From Prevotella sp. (lineage in GTDB: Bacteria > Bacteroidota > Bacteroidia > Bacteroidales > Bacteroidaceae), in NCBI GenBank assembly GCA_017462915.1, contig JAFTQG010000042.1, forward strand, positions 1 through 64,000: a stretch of 64,000 bases of DNA. Reading direction: 5' to 3'. Each line of letters opens with the position of its first letter. Position 1 is the first letter of the stretch. Shown here piece after piece: positions 35,561-45,227 of the stretch. The position numbers and the translations under genes were made by a program. The notes beneath the pieces are model-generated. The model saw only the letters and a list, made by a program, of their open reading frames with translations. It had not been told where the DNA came from and did not search any database.

Positions 35561-36913
35561 ATGAAAAGCATTTCATTAGACATCACGAAGGCGCAGCAGT
35601 TCTTGCCTGCAGGCGCTATCATGGCACTCAAGGAGCAGACTGTAGCTGCACGTAAAGGACTCGAAGAGGGTACTGTACCGGGAAACGACTTCCTCGGATG
35701 GCTTCATCTCCCATCATCCATCACTCCAGAGTTCCTCGCTGAGGTAAAGGCCGTGGCACAGGACCTGCGTTCCAAGGCCGAGGTGATTGTCATTGCCGGC
35801 ATCGGAGGCTCTTATCTTGGCGCGAAATGCGTTATAGAAGGTCTCTCAAACTCCTTCCAGTGGCTTGTAAAAGACGCGTCAGCTCCTGCTGTTGTCTTTG
35901 CCGGAAACAATATCGGCGAGGATTATCTCTATGAATTGACACAGTATCTGGAGGGCAAGACATTTGCCATCATCAATATCTCAAAGTCAGGTACGACAAC
36001 AGAGACCGCGCTCACCTTCCGTCTGCTCAAGACACAGCTTGAGAAGCAGGTAGGCAAGGAAAAGGCAAAAGACCTCATTGTCGCAGTGACAGACGCGAAG
36101 AAAGGTGCTGCGCGTACATGTGCAGACAAGGAGGGCTACCGCTCATTCATCATCCCTGACAATGTCGGCGGACGCTTCTCCGTACTTACTCCTGTAGGCC
36201 TTCTCCCTATCGCATGTGCAGGAATAGACATCGAGCAGCTTGTTGCCGGTGCACAGGCTATGGAGAAGCAGTGTGCCGTTGATGTTCCTTTCGAGGAGAA
36301 TCCGGCAGCTATCTATGCCGCAACACGTAACGCTCTGTATCAGAACGGCAAGAAGATAGAGATTCTTATCAACTACCAGCCAAAGCTCCACTTCTACGCT
36401 GAATGGTGGAAGCAGCTTTTCGGCGAGTCTGAGGGTAAGGACAAGAAGGGCATATTCCCTGCTTCCTGCGACTTCACTACAGACCTTCACTCCATGGGTC
36501 AGTGGATTCAGGACGGCGAGCGCACCATCTTCGAGACATGCATCTCTGTAGAGAATCCTGACAATAAATTGCTGTTCCCTTCTGACGAGGAGAACCTCTA
36601 CGGTCTTAACTTCCTTGCTGGCAAGCGCATAGACGAGGTGAACAAGAACGCAGAGCTCGGCACACGTCTCGCACACGTTGACGGAGGTGTTCCTAATATC
36701 TTGATTTCCATCGAGAAACTCGATGCTTACAACTACGGCCAGCTCATCTATTTCTTCGAGATAGCATGTGGCATGTCTGGTCAGCTCCTCGGCGTCAATG
36801 CCTTCAACCAGCCTGGCGTAGAGGCTTACAAGAAGAATATGTTTGCACTTCTCGAGAAGCCTGGATATGAAGAGGAGACAAAGGCTATCCGTGCAAAACT
36901 TGCTGCTGAATAA
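35561..36913 (+). CDS. pgi: Glucose-6-phosphate isomerase
   Basis: Interconverts glucose 6-phosphate and fructose 6-phosphate. 450 residues, the short Firmicutes/Bacteroidetes type. Phosphate-binding [16 protein letters not shown] and [18 protein letters not shown], the catalytic Glu in [16 protein letters not shown], and the C-terminal [16 protein letters not shown] are present. It is monocistronic, with a shared hairpin terminator toward clpB. Confidence 0.96.
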   Translation: MKSISLDITKAQQFLPAGAIMALKEQTVAARKGLEEGTVPGNDFLGWLHLPSSITPEFLAEVKAVAQDLRSKAEVIVIAGIGGSYLGAKCVIEGLSNSFQWLVKDASAPAVVFAGNNIGEDYLYELTQYLEGKTFAIINISKSGTTTETALTFRLLKTQLEKQVGKEKAKDLIVAVTDAKKGAARTCADKEGYRSFIIPDNVGGRFSVLTPVGLLPIACAGIDIEQLVAGAQAMEKQCAVDVPFEENPAAIYAATRNALYQNGKKIEILINYQPKLHFYAEWWKQLFGESEGKDKKGIFPASCDFTTDLHSMGQWIQDGERTIFETCISVENPDNKLLFPSDEENLYGLNFLAGKRIDEVNKNAELGTRLAHVDGGVPNILISIEKLDAYNYGQLIYFFEIACGMSGQLLGVNAFNQPGVEAYKKNMFALLEKPGYEEETKAIRAKLAAE

Positions 36914-36936
36914 CATTCACAGGAGGCCAATCACAT

Positions 36937-36983
36937 AAAAAAGTCGGCAGAGACAGGGCGTCGCCCCTACTCTGCCGACTTTC
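36937..36983. terminator. Bidirectional terminator between pgi and clpB
   Basis: AAAGTCGGCAGAG and CTCTGCCGACTTT pair perfectly. An A-run precedes and a T-rich stretch follows, so it can serve both converging genes. Confidence 0.8.
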
Positions 36984-37074
36984 ATTATATTCTTATATCT
37001 GTAATCCGCTACTTATTCATAGACAGCCCATGTCGTATTGGAGGATAGAGCTTAGCGTGTTTTACAGACAGCAT

Positions 37075-39183
37075 TTACTTATTTGTAAACGTCAGCCCTT
37101 CTCCTGAAGCGTCGACATTTATCGGATGTGCGGTAACCACTGTTCCGCTCAGCAACTGACGCGACAGCTCGTTGAGCAGCAGGTGCTGGATAGCACGCTT
37201 CACAGGGCGCGCTCCGAAGTCCGGGTCATAGCCTTCACGTGCAAGAATGTCCATCGCGGCATCACTGACCTTGAGCGTGAATCCCTGTTCGGCAAGCATA
37301 CCGATAACCTTGTTGACCTGTATGCGTACCACTTCCTTTATCTCCTTTTCGGAAAGTCTGTGGAAGTCGATGATTTCATCGATACGGTTGAGGAACTCAG
37401 GTCTCATTATCTGATGGAGCATCTCACGCTTGGCATTGGACGTCATGATTATTATGGTGTTCTTGAAGTTCACCGTGCGTCCCTTATTGTCCGTCAGCCT
37501 GCCGTCGTCAAGTACCTGCAGGAGAATGTTGAACACGTCAGGATGAGCCTTCTCTATCTCGTCAAAGAGCACTACGCTGTAAGGCTTTCTGCGGACAGCC
37601 TACGTGAGCTGGCCACCTTCATCATATCCAACATATCCCGGAGGCGCACCGATAAGTCTTGACACGCTGTATTTCTCCTGATACTCTGACATGTCTATAC
37701 GTGTCATCATTGTCTCATCGTTGAAGAGATAGTCGGCGAGAGCCTTTGCCAATTCTGTCTTTCCGACACCTGTAGTGCCAAGGAAGATGAAGCTGGCAAT
37801 AGGACGCTTCGGGTCTTGCAGTCCGGCACGGGAACGGCGGACGGCATCAGAGACAGCCGTGATGGCTTCGTCCTGTCCTATGACACGCTTGTGGAGCTCG
37901 TCTTCAAGATGCAGCAACTTGTCCTTCTCGCTCTGCATCATCTTGCTGACAGGTATACCTGTCCAGCGGGCAACGACCTCTGCGATATCGTCTGCCGTAA
38001 CCTCCTCACGTACAAGTGCGGAAGAGTCTCCCGGCTGTCCGTCACGCTTGGAAAGCAGTTCTGCCTGCGCCTTCTTGAGTTCTGCCTCAAGACCTTGCAT
38101 CTGACCGTACCGTATCTCTGCCACACGGCCATAGTTGCCTTCACGCTCGGCTCTGTCTGCCTCAAATCTCAGACGCTCGATAAGTTCCTTCTTCTGCTGG
38201 ATATTATTGATAAGGAGGCGCTCTCCCTCCCAGCGGTCACGGAATTCCTTCTCCTGTTTGCGGAGAGAGGAAATGTCATTGTCAAGCTGTGCAAGTTTCT
38301 CCTTGTTGTCCTCACGCTTTATAGCCTCACGCTCTATCTCCAGCTGTGCAAGCCTGCGGCTTATCTCGTCAAGCTCCTCTGGTACGGAGTCGCGTTCCAT
38401 CCTGAGCTTTGCCGAAGCCTCGTCCATCAGGTCTATAGCCTTATCCGGCAGGAAACGCTCCGAGATGTATCGCTCCGACAGTTGTACGGCGGCAATGCAG
38501 GCATCATCCTGGATACGGACCTTGTGATGGTTCTCATATCTTTCCTTCAAGCCACGGAGGATGGAAATTGCACTCAGCTCGTCCGGCTCGTTGACCATGA
38601 CGGTCTGGAACCTTCTCTCAAGAGCCTTGTCCTTCTCAAAATACTTCTGATACTCATTGAGGGTCGTTGCACCGACAGCTCTCAGTTCGCCACGGGCAAG
38701 GGCTGGTTTCAGGATATTTGCGGCATCCATGGCACCATCGCCTGCACCGGCGCCTACAAGCGTGTGTATCTCGTCTATGAAGAGGATGATTTCGCCGTTA
38801 GACTGTACCACCTCGTTCACAACGCCTTTAAGACGCTCCTCAAACTCACCTTTATACTTCGCTCCTGCTATAAGCGCACCCATATCAAGGGTGTACAGCT
38901 GCTTGCGCTTGAGGTTTTCCGGGACATCGCCTCTGACAATCCTCTGCGCCAGCCCTTCTACTATAGCGGTCTTTCCCGTACCAGGCTCACCGATGAGTAT
39001 CGGGTTGTTCTTAGTACGGCGCGAGAGTATCTGCAAGACGCGGCGTATCTCTTCGTCACGGCCGATGACCGGGTCAAGTTTTCCCAGCCGTGCATCCTCC
39101 ACAAGATTCTTTGCATACTTAGGAAGATGCTGCAGGGAGGTGTTTGCATCGTTCCCTGCATTGCTTCTGTTGTAATTGTTCAT
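37075..39183 (-). pseudogene. clpB: clpB with in-frame amber codon, lacking N domain
   Basis: Encodes the Hsp100 disaggregase but is interrupted. The first part (527 codons) covers AAA-1 ([15 protein letters not shown]), the coiled-coil M domain and the start of AAA-2 ([15 protein letters not shown]) and stops at TAG (37600-37602) in GGQLT[12 protein letters not shown], where the family has Glu (GAG). The rest continues in the same frame for 174 residues. The usual ~150-residue N domain is missing: a real start with the Shine-Dalgarno-like AAAGGAG lies at 39181-39183. After sensor 1 (IIMTSN) about 20 residues are also absent before [10 protein letters not shown]. Sequencing error could explain the stop, not the other losses. 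Confidence 0.85.
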
Positions 39184-39378
39184 GGTTTACTCCTTTCTTT
39201 TATATGCTTCTGTTATATCCTTTTCGTTATCACGACAACTGTCAATATGCTATATACCGACGGTGTCATTCTAAAACAAAGAACCTCAAAGGTCATGCCT
39301 CTGAGGTTCTCATGTCATTTTGGCATCTATCGGATGTCAAAATGTCAATCTTGCAAGTATAATCCTGTCTTCTGAAAA

Positions 39379-40056
39379 TCAATCGAAAGTCTTGAACTCA
39401 TATCCCTGCGACTTAAGCCATCTCAACGATGCCGGCAGGGCGAAATACAGCTTGTCTATTGACTTCAACGAGTCATGGAATGTTATTATGCTGCCGTTTC
39501 GGGTGTAGTTCTTCACATTGCGCACCACATCATACGGGGAAAGGAGCTTGGAATAGTCACGCGTGACAAGATCCCACATCACGATACGCAACTTGTTCTT
39601 ATACCGCAGATATTGTGTCGGGAGCATCCAGCCGTGAGGCGGACGGAACAGAAGGTTCTGCCCACGTATCTGTCCTTTCCTGTCAGAATCGCCACAGGTT
39701 TTCTGAAGGAAAGGATTATACTCGTCCATCACCCTGAAACACTTGTCGACATTCCTCTCAAAGAAACTGATCGTATGGCGTGCAGACCCGATGTGATTGT
39801 AAGTGTGGTTGCCCACCTGATGGCCGTCCTCAAGTATCTGACGGTACAGGTCTGGATACTTATGGACATTGTCTCCAACGACAAAGAAGGTTGCCTTTAT
39901 GTCAAACTCGCGCAACGTCTTGAGGATATACGGAGTAGACTCCGGTATCGGGCCATCATCAAAGGTCAGATATACCGAGTGCTCGTTTTCGTCCATACGC
40001 CACAATGCCTTAGGGTAAAGCCATCGCAACCATTTTGACGGTTGTTCTATAAACAT
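39379..40056 (-). CDS. Polysaccharide deacetylase family protein (NodB domain)
   Basis: 225 residues. The NodB domain starts with YLTFDDGPIPESTPYIL (catalytic Asp-Asp pair), has the metal HxxxH as GNHTYNHIGSARH, RPPHGWMLP and a final TRNGSIITFHDSLKS. These are all catalytic motifs of carbohydrate esterase family 4, which removes acetyl groups from peptidoglycan or other sugars. There is no clear signal peptide. A family 2 hairpin element begins one base before its start codon. Confidence 0.88.
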   Translation of the reverse strand: MFIEQPSKWLRWLYPKALWRMDENEHSVYLTFDDGPIPESTPYILKTLREFDIKATFFVVGDNVHKYPDLYRQILEDGHQVGNHTYNHIGSARHTISFFERNVDKCFRVMDEYNPFLQKTCGDSDRKGQIRGQNLLFRPPHGWMLPTQYLRYKNKLRIVMWDLVTRDYSKLLSPYDVVRNVKNYTRNGSIITFHDSLKSIDKLYFALPASLRWLKSQGYEFKTFD

Positions 40057-40246
40057 AAGCAGGTCAACTAAATTAAACTATATAATAAAGCAAATGCCTT
40101 GAGCTTGCATGTATAAACGCAGTTATTTTTGACTGTTCCTCCTTGCCACTCCGTCACATAGCCCGCTATGTTCCTTCATTACAAGAATAAGACATTTCAA
40201 AAATAACTGCGTTTTATATCATACATTGATTTGGTTCACTTCCTTA
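40057..40246. repeat. Hairpin element family 2, copy c (diverged)
   Basis: About 190 bp. The ends are imperfect (AAGCAGGTCAAC against the complement of GTTCACTTCCTT), but both inner arms carry CGCAGTTATTTTTG, a perfect 14-bp pairing that replaces the different arm sequence of copies a and b. Apex CATAGCCCGCTATG is kept. It fills the gap between the DUF2723 gene and the deacetylase gene and touches the latter's ATG. Confidence 0.75.
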
Positions 40247-40248
40247 CC

Positions 40249-43200
40249 TTAAAACTCGTCAGGAATTATTCCGCCCTTGTTCTGGTATGCATACACTGTC
40301 GCCGAGAGCTGCTTCACCATCTTGTCAGCCTGCGCTGTATCAACGGTCTCCGTCAGGTCTATGAGCGAGCGCATGACATATATCTGATAAAGACAGTCGC
40401 GCTGTGCCTGACTGAAGCGGTTTGCATCGAGAGACATGTACCAGCGCATATACTGCTGACAGTTCTTCCACATGCTGCCGACAATGCGCAGAGCCTCCTG
40501 CTTCATTCCAAGCTGTGCGTAGCAGCGGATAATGTCAAGGCCTCCTGAGAGATAGGACGTCGGGACATTATACTCAGGCATCACCTTATTCATGTAAGCC
40601 AGCACCTTCTTTGCCTTGGCCGTCTGTCCTTCGGCTATGAGGTTCAGGGCAAGACCGGCAAACAGGCGTTTGTGCGTATAGCACATGCGCGATACCGTCT
40701 CATCGAGATAGAGCCCCTTCTTGTCAAGTCCGCCGAACTTGAAGCGTTTCATCACATTATTATATACGCGCTCCGTATCATAGTTCCTTGCGCCTTCCAC
40801 ATTTGTGGTGAAAGGAGTGATACGGTTGACAAGACCTTCCTGCACAAAGTTATCACCGAGATTCATGTAGTTTTCCTGTCCCACTGTGAGAGCGACATAT
40901 AGTGGACGCGTCCAGTTGGCATTGGCAAGCATCTCCAGGAGCATGAGGTCGCCCTTGTAAAGCGCACGCTTGCCAGCAAGAGAGATAATCATCCTGTCCG
41001 GTATGGTATCGGCAGCCATCATCATGCCGGATTTCCTCACAGCCTCCTTGTCGACAGTAAGATAGAGAGTATCCGTAGGGATGATATGCGTACCCTCCTC
41101 GTCCGTACCTTCACGAACCCAGTACTTGAGGATATTCTTCACCTCAAACGGCTCCTCACCCCATGCCTTCTTTGCAGCCTCAGGATTATCCTTGTAGAGC
41201 TGCAGTATCTGTGCTTTATATTCCGGCTCTATGGACACATACTCGTTGGTACCGGAGCAGTAGTCTACACGTGGCCATGTGATAGGAAGAGAAGGAGAGT
41301 CGTAAGCCGGACGCACCATCTGGTCTATATACCAGTCTGTCTGCAGATAGGAAAGGTTGCAGACACGTGCGTTCGTGCCGACACCCTCCACATCCTGATT
41401 GTACCAGAGAGGGAACGTGTCATTGTCGCCGTTCGTGAATATTATAGGATAGCCTGTGTCCTGCATGGAGTTGAGATAGTTCTGTCCGAAGTCACGGCAG
41501 GTATAGCGTCCTGAACGGTCGTGGTCGTCCCATGTCTGGCTTGCCATCTGTATCGGGACGAGAAGACATACCAGTCCGACGACAGCGGCAATGCCTGCAT
41601 TGCTCATCTTCAGCTTACGCTCTATGATGTCAAGTATCGCGGCTACGCCCATACCACACCAGATGGCGAAAGCGTAGAACGAGCCTGCATACGCATAGTC
41701 GCGCTCACGAGGCTGGCTCGGTGTCTGGTTAAGATAGAGTACGATGGCAAGACCTGTCATGAAGAACAGGAAGAACACCACCCAGAACTGCTGTATGCCC
41801 TTGTCGCCGCGGAATGCCTGCCAGAAGAGACCTATCAGGCCGAGCAGCAACGGGAGACAGTAGAAGACATTATGTCCCTTGTTTTCCTTCAGTTCGTCAG
41901 GCAGAAGCGACTGGTCTCCGAGCATCATGTTGTCTATGAACGGGATTCCCGTTATCCAGTTGCCGTGCTCCAGTTCGCCGTTGCCCTGCAAGTCGTTCTG
42001 ACGGCCTGCAAAGTTCCACATGAAATATCTCCAGTACATGAAGTTGCACTGATATGAGAGGAAGAACCTTATATTCTCTGCCATTGTCGGCATCTTCACC
42101 ATTATCTCCTCGCCGCAACGGTCGAAAGGCACCTCCGTGCCCTGCACTCCGCCCATCCAGTCCTCGTACTGCTGTGCGTGTGCCGAGCTGTGCATACGTG
42201 GGAAGAGCATATTCTGCGCATAGACATACTTATCCTTCGTGCGCACTGTGAAATATCTGTCAGGCTCATCCTCGCTGTGCTTCTCCACCTTCTGTATTAT
42301 CGGTGCACCTGTCTTCATCACAGGCTTGCATATATTTCCATCAACCTCCAGAGCCACCTGCGACGTGTACGCCTCACCGTATGCCAATGGTCTGTCGCCA
42401 TACTGGTCACGGCTGAGATAGTTGCCGAGAGTGAATATGTCCTCTGGAGAGTTCTGATCCATAGGAGGATTGGCTGCCGAGCGTATGACAATGACAGCGT
42501 ATGTGCTGTAGCCTATCATAAGCATCAGCATACAGAGGAGTGCGGTATTCTTGAACCGTGATGTGACAAACGCCTTTCCACCACGCTTATACTGCAACAC
42601 GCCCCACAGGATGGCAAGAACCACGATACCTGTCACCGCAGCAGACCATCCGTAGCCATAGAACGGTATGCCAAGCATACCCACCGAGGCGAGGAAAGAG
42701 ATGTCTTCACGCTTCTTGTTCTTACCCATGAAACTCTCGTAGATAGCCCAGAGAACCGTACCCACAAGGAGCACAAGATATATGATGACGCCTGTATTGA
42801 ACGGACATGAAAGGGTATTCACGAAGAACAGTTCACACCCTCCTCCTACAGTGATTAGTCCCGGCACAACACCATAGAGCACCGCAGCGACTATAGCAAA
42901 GGATACCGCAAGCGCAGCAAGAGACCCCTTGAGATTGGCTGCAGGATTCTTCTTATAATAATATACCAGCACTATCGCCGGGATACATAGGAGATTCAGC
43001 AGATGGACACCGATAGAGAGGCCTGTCATATAGGCTATCAGCACAAGCCAGCGGTCGCTGTGAGGCTGGTCGGCATTGTCCTCCCATTTGAGGATGAGCC
43101 AGAACACCACTGCCGTGAACGCCGACGAATAGGCATAGACCTCGCCTTCTACCGCCGAGAACCAGAATGTATCCGAGAATGTGTATATCAAAGCACCCAC

Positions 43201-43575
43201 AAGTCCCGAAGCCTCAATGGCTATCAGACGTGTCGTGCTTATGACCGTATCACTGCCTACAAGCAACTTGCGCGTAAGATGGGTGATGGACCAAAACAGG
43301 AACAGGATACACAGTGCCGACAACAGTGCCGACATCGTGTTCACCATCATCGCCACCTGCGACGGGTCGCTGGCAAACTGCGAGAAGATATTGGCCGTGA
43401 GCATAAAGAACGGCGCGCCCGGCGGATGCCCCACTTCAAGTTTGTAGCCTGTGGTAATAAACTCTGGACAGTCCCAAAAAGAGGCTGTCGGTTCGATGGT
43501 AGAGCAATAGACGAAAGCCGCGACAAGGAATGTCAGCCAGCCCATGACATTGTCTACGAGTCTAAACTTCTTCAT
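40249..43575 (-). CDS. Large DUF2723 membrane protein (predicted glycosyltransferase)
   Basis: 1108 residues. The N-terminal DUF2723 domain has about twelve membrane helices up to roughly residue 700, with WDCPEFITTGYKLEVGHPPGAPF and the acidic DTFWFSAVEGEVYAYSS in the first luminal loops, as in GT-C glycosyltransferases. A soluble periplasmic C-terminal part (about 700-1108) includes FTNGDNDTFPLWYNQDVEGV and TPR-like helices near the end. Animal TMEM260 belongs to the same family and is an O-mannosyltransferase; acting on exported proteins here is inference. Monocistronic. Confidence 0.88.
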   Translation of the reverse strand: MKKFRLVDNVMGWLTFLVAAFVYCSTIEPTASFWDCPEFITTGYKLEVGHPPGAPFFMLTANIFSQFASDPSQVAMMVNTMSALLSALCILFLFWSITHLTRKLLVGSDTVISTTRLIAIEASGLVGALIYTFSDTFWFSAVEGEVYAYSSAFTAVVFWLILKWEDNADQPHSDRWLVLIAYMTGLSIGVHLLNLLCIPAIVLVYYYKKNPAANLKGSLAALAVSFAIVAAVLYGVVPGLITVGGGCELFFVNTLSCPFNTGVIIYLVLLVGTVLWAIYESFMGKNKKREDISFLASVGMLGIPFYGYGWSAAVTGIVVLAILWGVLQYKRGGKAFVTSRFKNTALLCMLMLMIGYSTYAVIVIRSAANPPMDQNSPEDIFTLGNYLSRDQYGDRPLAYGEAYTSQVALEVDGNICKPVMKTGAPIIQKVEKHSEDEPDRYFTVRTKDKYVYAQNMLFPRMHSSAHAQQYEDWMGGVQGTEVPFDRCGEEIMVKMPTMAENIRFFLSYQCNFMYWRYFMWNFAGRQNDLQGNGELEHGNWITGIPFIDNMMLGDQSLLPDELKENKGHNVFYCLPLLLGLIGLFWQAFRGDKGIQQFWVVFFLFFMTGLAIVLYLNQTPSQPRERDYAYAGSFYAFAIWCGMGVAAILDIIERKLKMSNAGIAAVVGLVCLLVPIQMASQTWDDHDRSGRYTCRDFGQNYLNSMQDTGYPIIFTNGDNDTFPLWYNQDVEGVGTNARVCNLSYLQTDWYIDQMVRPAYDSPSLPITWPRVDYCSGTNEYVSIEPEYKAQILQLYKDNPEAAKKAWGEEPFEVKNILKYWVREGTDEEGTHIIPTDTLYLTVDKEAVRKSGMMMAADTIPDRMIISLAGKRALYKGDLMLLEMLANANWTRPLYVALTVGQENYMNLGDNFVQEGLVNRITPFTTNVEGARNYDTERVYNNVMKRFKFGGLDKKGLYLDETVSRMCYTHKRLFAGLALNLIAEGQTAKAKKVLAYMNKVMPEYNVPTSYLSGGLDIIRCYAQLGMKQEALRIVGSMWKNCQQYMRWYMSLDANRFSQAQRDCLYQIYVMRSLIDLTETVDTAQADKMVKQLSATVYAYQNKGGIIPDEF

Positions 43576-43655
43576 TCTTCTGTTTTTGTTTTTTCTGTAT
43601 TCCGCTCGTTCTCCGTGGTATCCACGACACTACGGCACGAATCTTAAATAATGTG

Positions 43656-43663
43656 CAAAGATA
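43656..43663 (-). promoter_or_regulatory. -7 element of the DUF2723 gene promoter
   Basis: TATCTTTG on the minus strand, 80 bases before the ATG. The -33 part is not clear. Confidence 0.5.
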
Positions 43664-43850
43664 TAAAAAATAACTGACAGAGAGAACGGCTTTTATAAGA
43701 AAATACGTTTTCGTAAGATAATTTAAGCAACAGGGATAAAAGACAATAAATTCCTGAAACAAGATGCAGACTCACAAATAAAGGCAAAAACAAGCCGTTG
43801 GAATTTAGTAATATTAGAGCCAATACCTCATAAACGAAATGCCCATTAAT

Positions 43851-43878
43851 CCCAATCGGTCATTAATCCAAGGGTTTA
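43851..43878. repeat. Relic of a family 1 element end
   Basis: CCCAATCGGTCATTA at 43851-43865 matches the family 1 terminal repeat with one base missing, and AGGGTTTAA follows shortly after like the opposite tip. The interior is absent, so it looks like a deleted copy. Confidence 0.45.
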
Positions 43879-43932
43879 ATAGCGTTGCATGGATTACATC
43901 ACACCCAAGACATTGTATCTGACAAACAGACT

Positions 43933-43968
43933 ATTAGGGACAAACATTTCTTGATGTTTGCCCCTAAT
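43933..43968 (-). terminator. Hairpin beyond the UDG-like gene
   Basis: ATTAGGGACAAACAT pairs with ATGTTTGCCCCTAAT with one mismatch and a six-base loop. No T-run is present on the minus strand, so its role as terminator is uncertain. Confidence 0.5.
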
Positions 43969-44015
43969 TTATCGCCTAATGAAGCATACAGTCTCGTTTG
44001 ATTTTGTTCAAATAC

Positions 44016-45158
44016 TTATTTGCTTGATAAAACTTCATTAAACCTGGCAGAGATCTCTTTTATCTCTGTCATAATCTGATTGCAAAGGTCTTCTGCAGAT
44101 GTTCCGTTATATGCCCTCATATTCTTAACTCCCAAACAAGTCGCACTTACCTCATACCCGAATTGTCCGAGAACTTGCAGGAACTCTGCTGTACAACAGT
44201 AATTGGCATTCGGATTGTCATAATGAATCTTGCCGTTGTAATCTATATGACGCCAATATACATGCTGTTTGCGTTTTTGAGCAACGACAACAGCTTCACA
44301 GATAGGGTTTACCTTTAATCTCACTGCATCCTGTTTCTTTTCTAAGACATCATATCGATTAGCGATTAAATGCATGACCTCTTGGGCAATATCGTAAGAA
44401 ACATTAGGCGCCGGTCTATAATTCCGAACCGCCAACAACTCTGAGCCACACTCCTTTTGCAGCATTTCTTTCATCTCCGAGAGTGACAACGCAAGATTAT
44501 CCTTGATTATCTTTATTGACTTTTTCACCAAAGCCACCTGAGGATTGGTATAGAAAGAAGCCGGATGATATATACCGACATACGTGAGTTCATGCAAGCG
44601 TCCGATTATTAGTATATTGCCAAAAACCTTCTCTTGTGCAAACCCATTACCATACTTTGCCCGTAGAATCCCGAAACAGTTAGAACCACTGAGAGCTACA
44701 ACCAGTTGAGGTGAAAGAATATCTATTAAATCAATCGTGTATGGGAGTGTTTCTTCAAGAAGTCCTTTTGGCAACTGATTCGCTTTTTTCGTATTGAAAA
44801 ATGTTGCATTGGTGTAGATGATGTCATTATCCCCAAAACGCTCTACAGGAAAGGCCTCCGACAATAATCTTTTTGTTTTTTGCCAGAATCTCCACGTGCC
44901 TCGGGTGGACCACGCCTTGTTTCCAGCCAAGAGATGTTCACCTGTAGCATCTTCTTTATTCAATGCCCATACCTCGTTGGCTTTCTGGTCTGTATAACTG
45001 CCACCTGAGCCAGGATTGATACCCATGACAACAACCTTGACAGGTTCTGTAATGTCATTCAGCGGAGTCTGCTGGTAAAATGCCAGATCATTTGATTCAG
45101 CAAGATGAACATATGCTTGGGCAGTCTTATCAGCCCAAAACTTTAGCTTTTCTTTCAT
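44016..45158 (-). CDS. Uracil-DNA glycosylase-like protein with extra C-terminal domain
   Basis: 380 residues. Residues about 1-235 look like the UDG superfamily: VVVMGINPGSGG (about 39-50) resembles the GINPG motif of TDG/MUG enzymes, and GIYHPASFY (about 212-220) stands where the second catalytic loop (HPS or HPA) is expected. Residues about 235-380 form an additional domain that I do not recognise (YDIAQEVMHLIANRYDV, YCCTAEFLQVLGQFGYEV). It may excise a damaged base or bind modified DNA. The family is judged by motif only. It is a lone gene. Confidence 0.6.
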   Translation of the reverse strand: MKEKLKFWADKTAQAYVHLAESNDLAFYQQTPLNDITEPVKVVVMGINPGSGGSYTDQKANEVWALNKEDATGEHLLAGNKAWSTRGTWRFWQKTKRLLSEAFPVERFGDNDIIYTNATFFNTKKANQLPKGLLEETLPYTIDLIDILSPQLVVALSGSNCFGILRAKYGNGFAQEKVFGNILIIGRLHELTYVGIYHPASFYTNPQVALVKKSIKIIKDNLALSLSEMKEMLQKECGSELLAVRNYRPAPNVSYDIAQEVMHLIANRYDVLEKKQDAVRLKVNPICEAVVVAQKRKQHVYWRHIDYNGKIHYDNPNANYCCTAEFLQVLGQFGYEVSATCLGVKNMRAYNGTSAEDLCNQIMTEIKEISARFNEVLSSK

Positions 45159-45227
45159 ATATAGATCCTTTTGGTTAATAAAATATCAACAGCGACGGAT
45201 GGTTACAATATTAAGCATCTATAAGAG

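Larger units (their letters stand above)
43576..44015. other. Intergenic region between DUF2723 and UDG-like genes
   Basis: 440 bases. It contains the DUF2723 promoter element, a solo family 1 end (43851-43867) and a hairpin at 43933-43968. No gene was seen. Confidence 0.6.

Noticed and set aside
37816-39375. A 519-codon open frame on the plus strand opposite clpB
   Set aside because: It is antisense to clear ClpB coding sequence and has no recognisable domain; long antisense frames arise from the codon bias of this genome.
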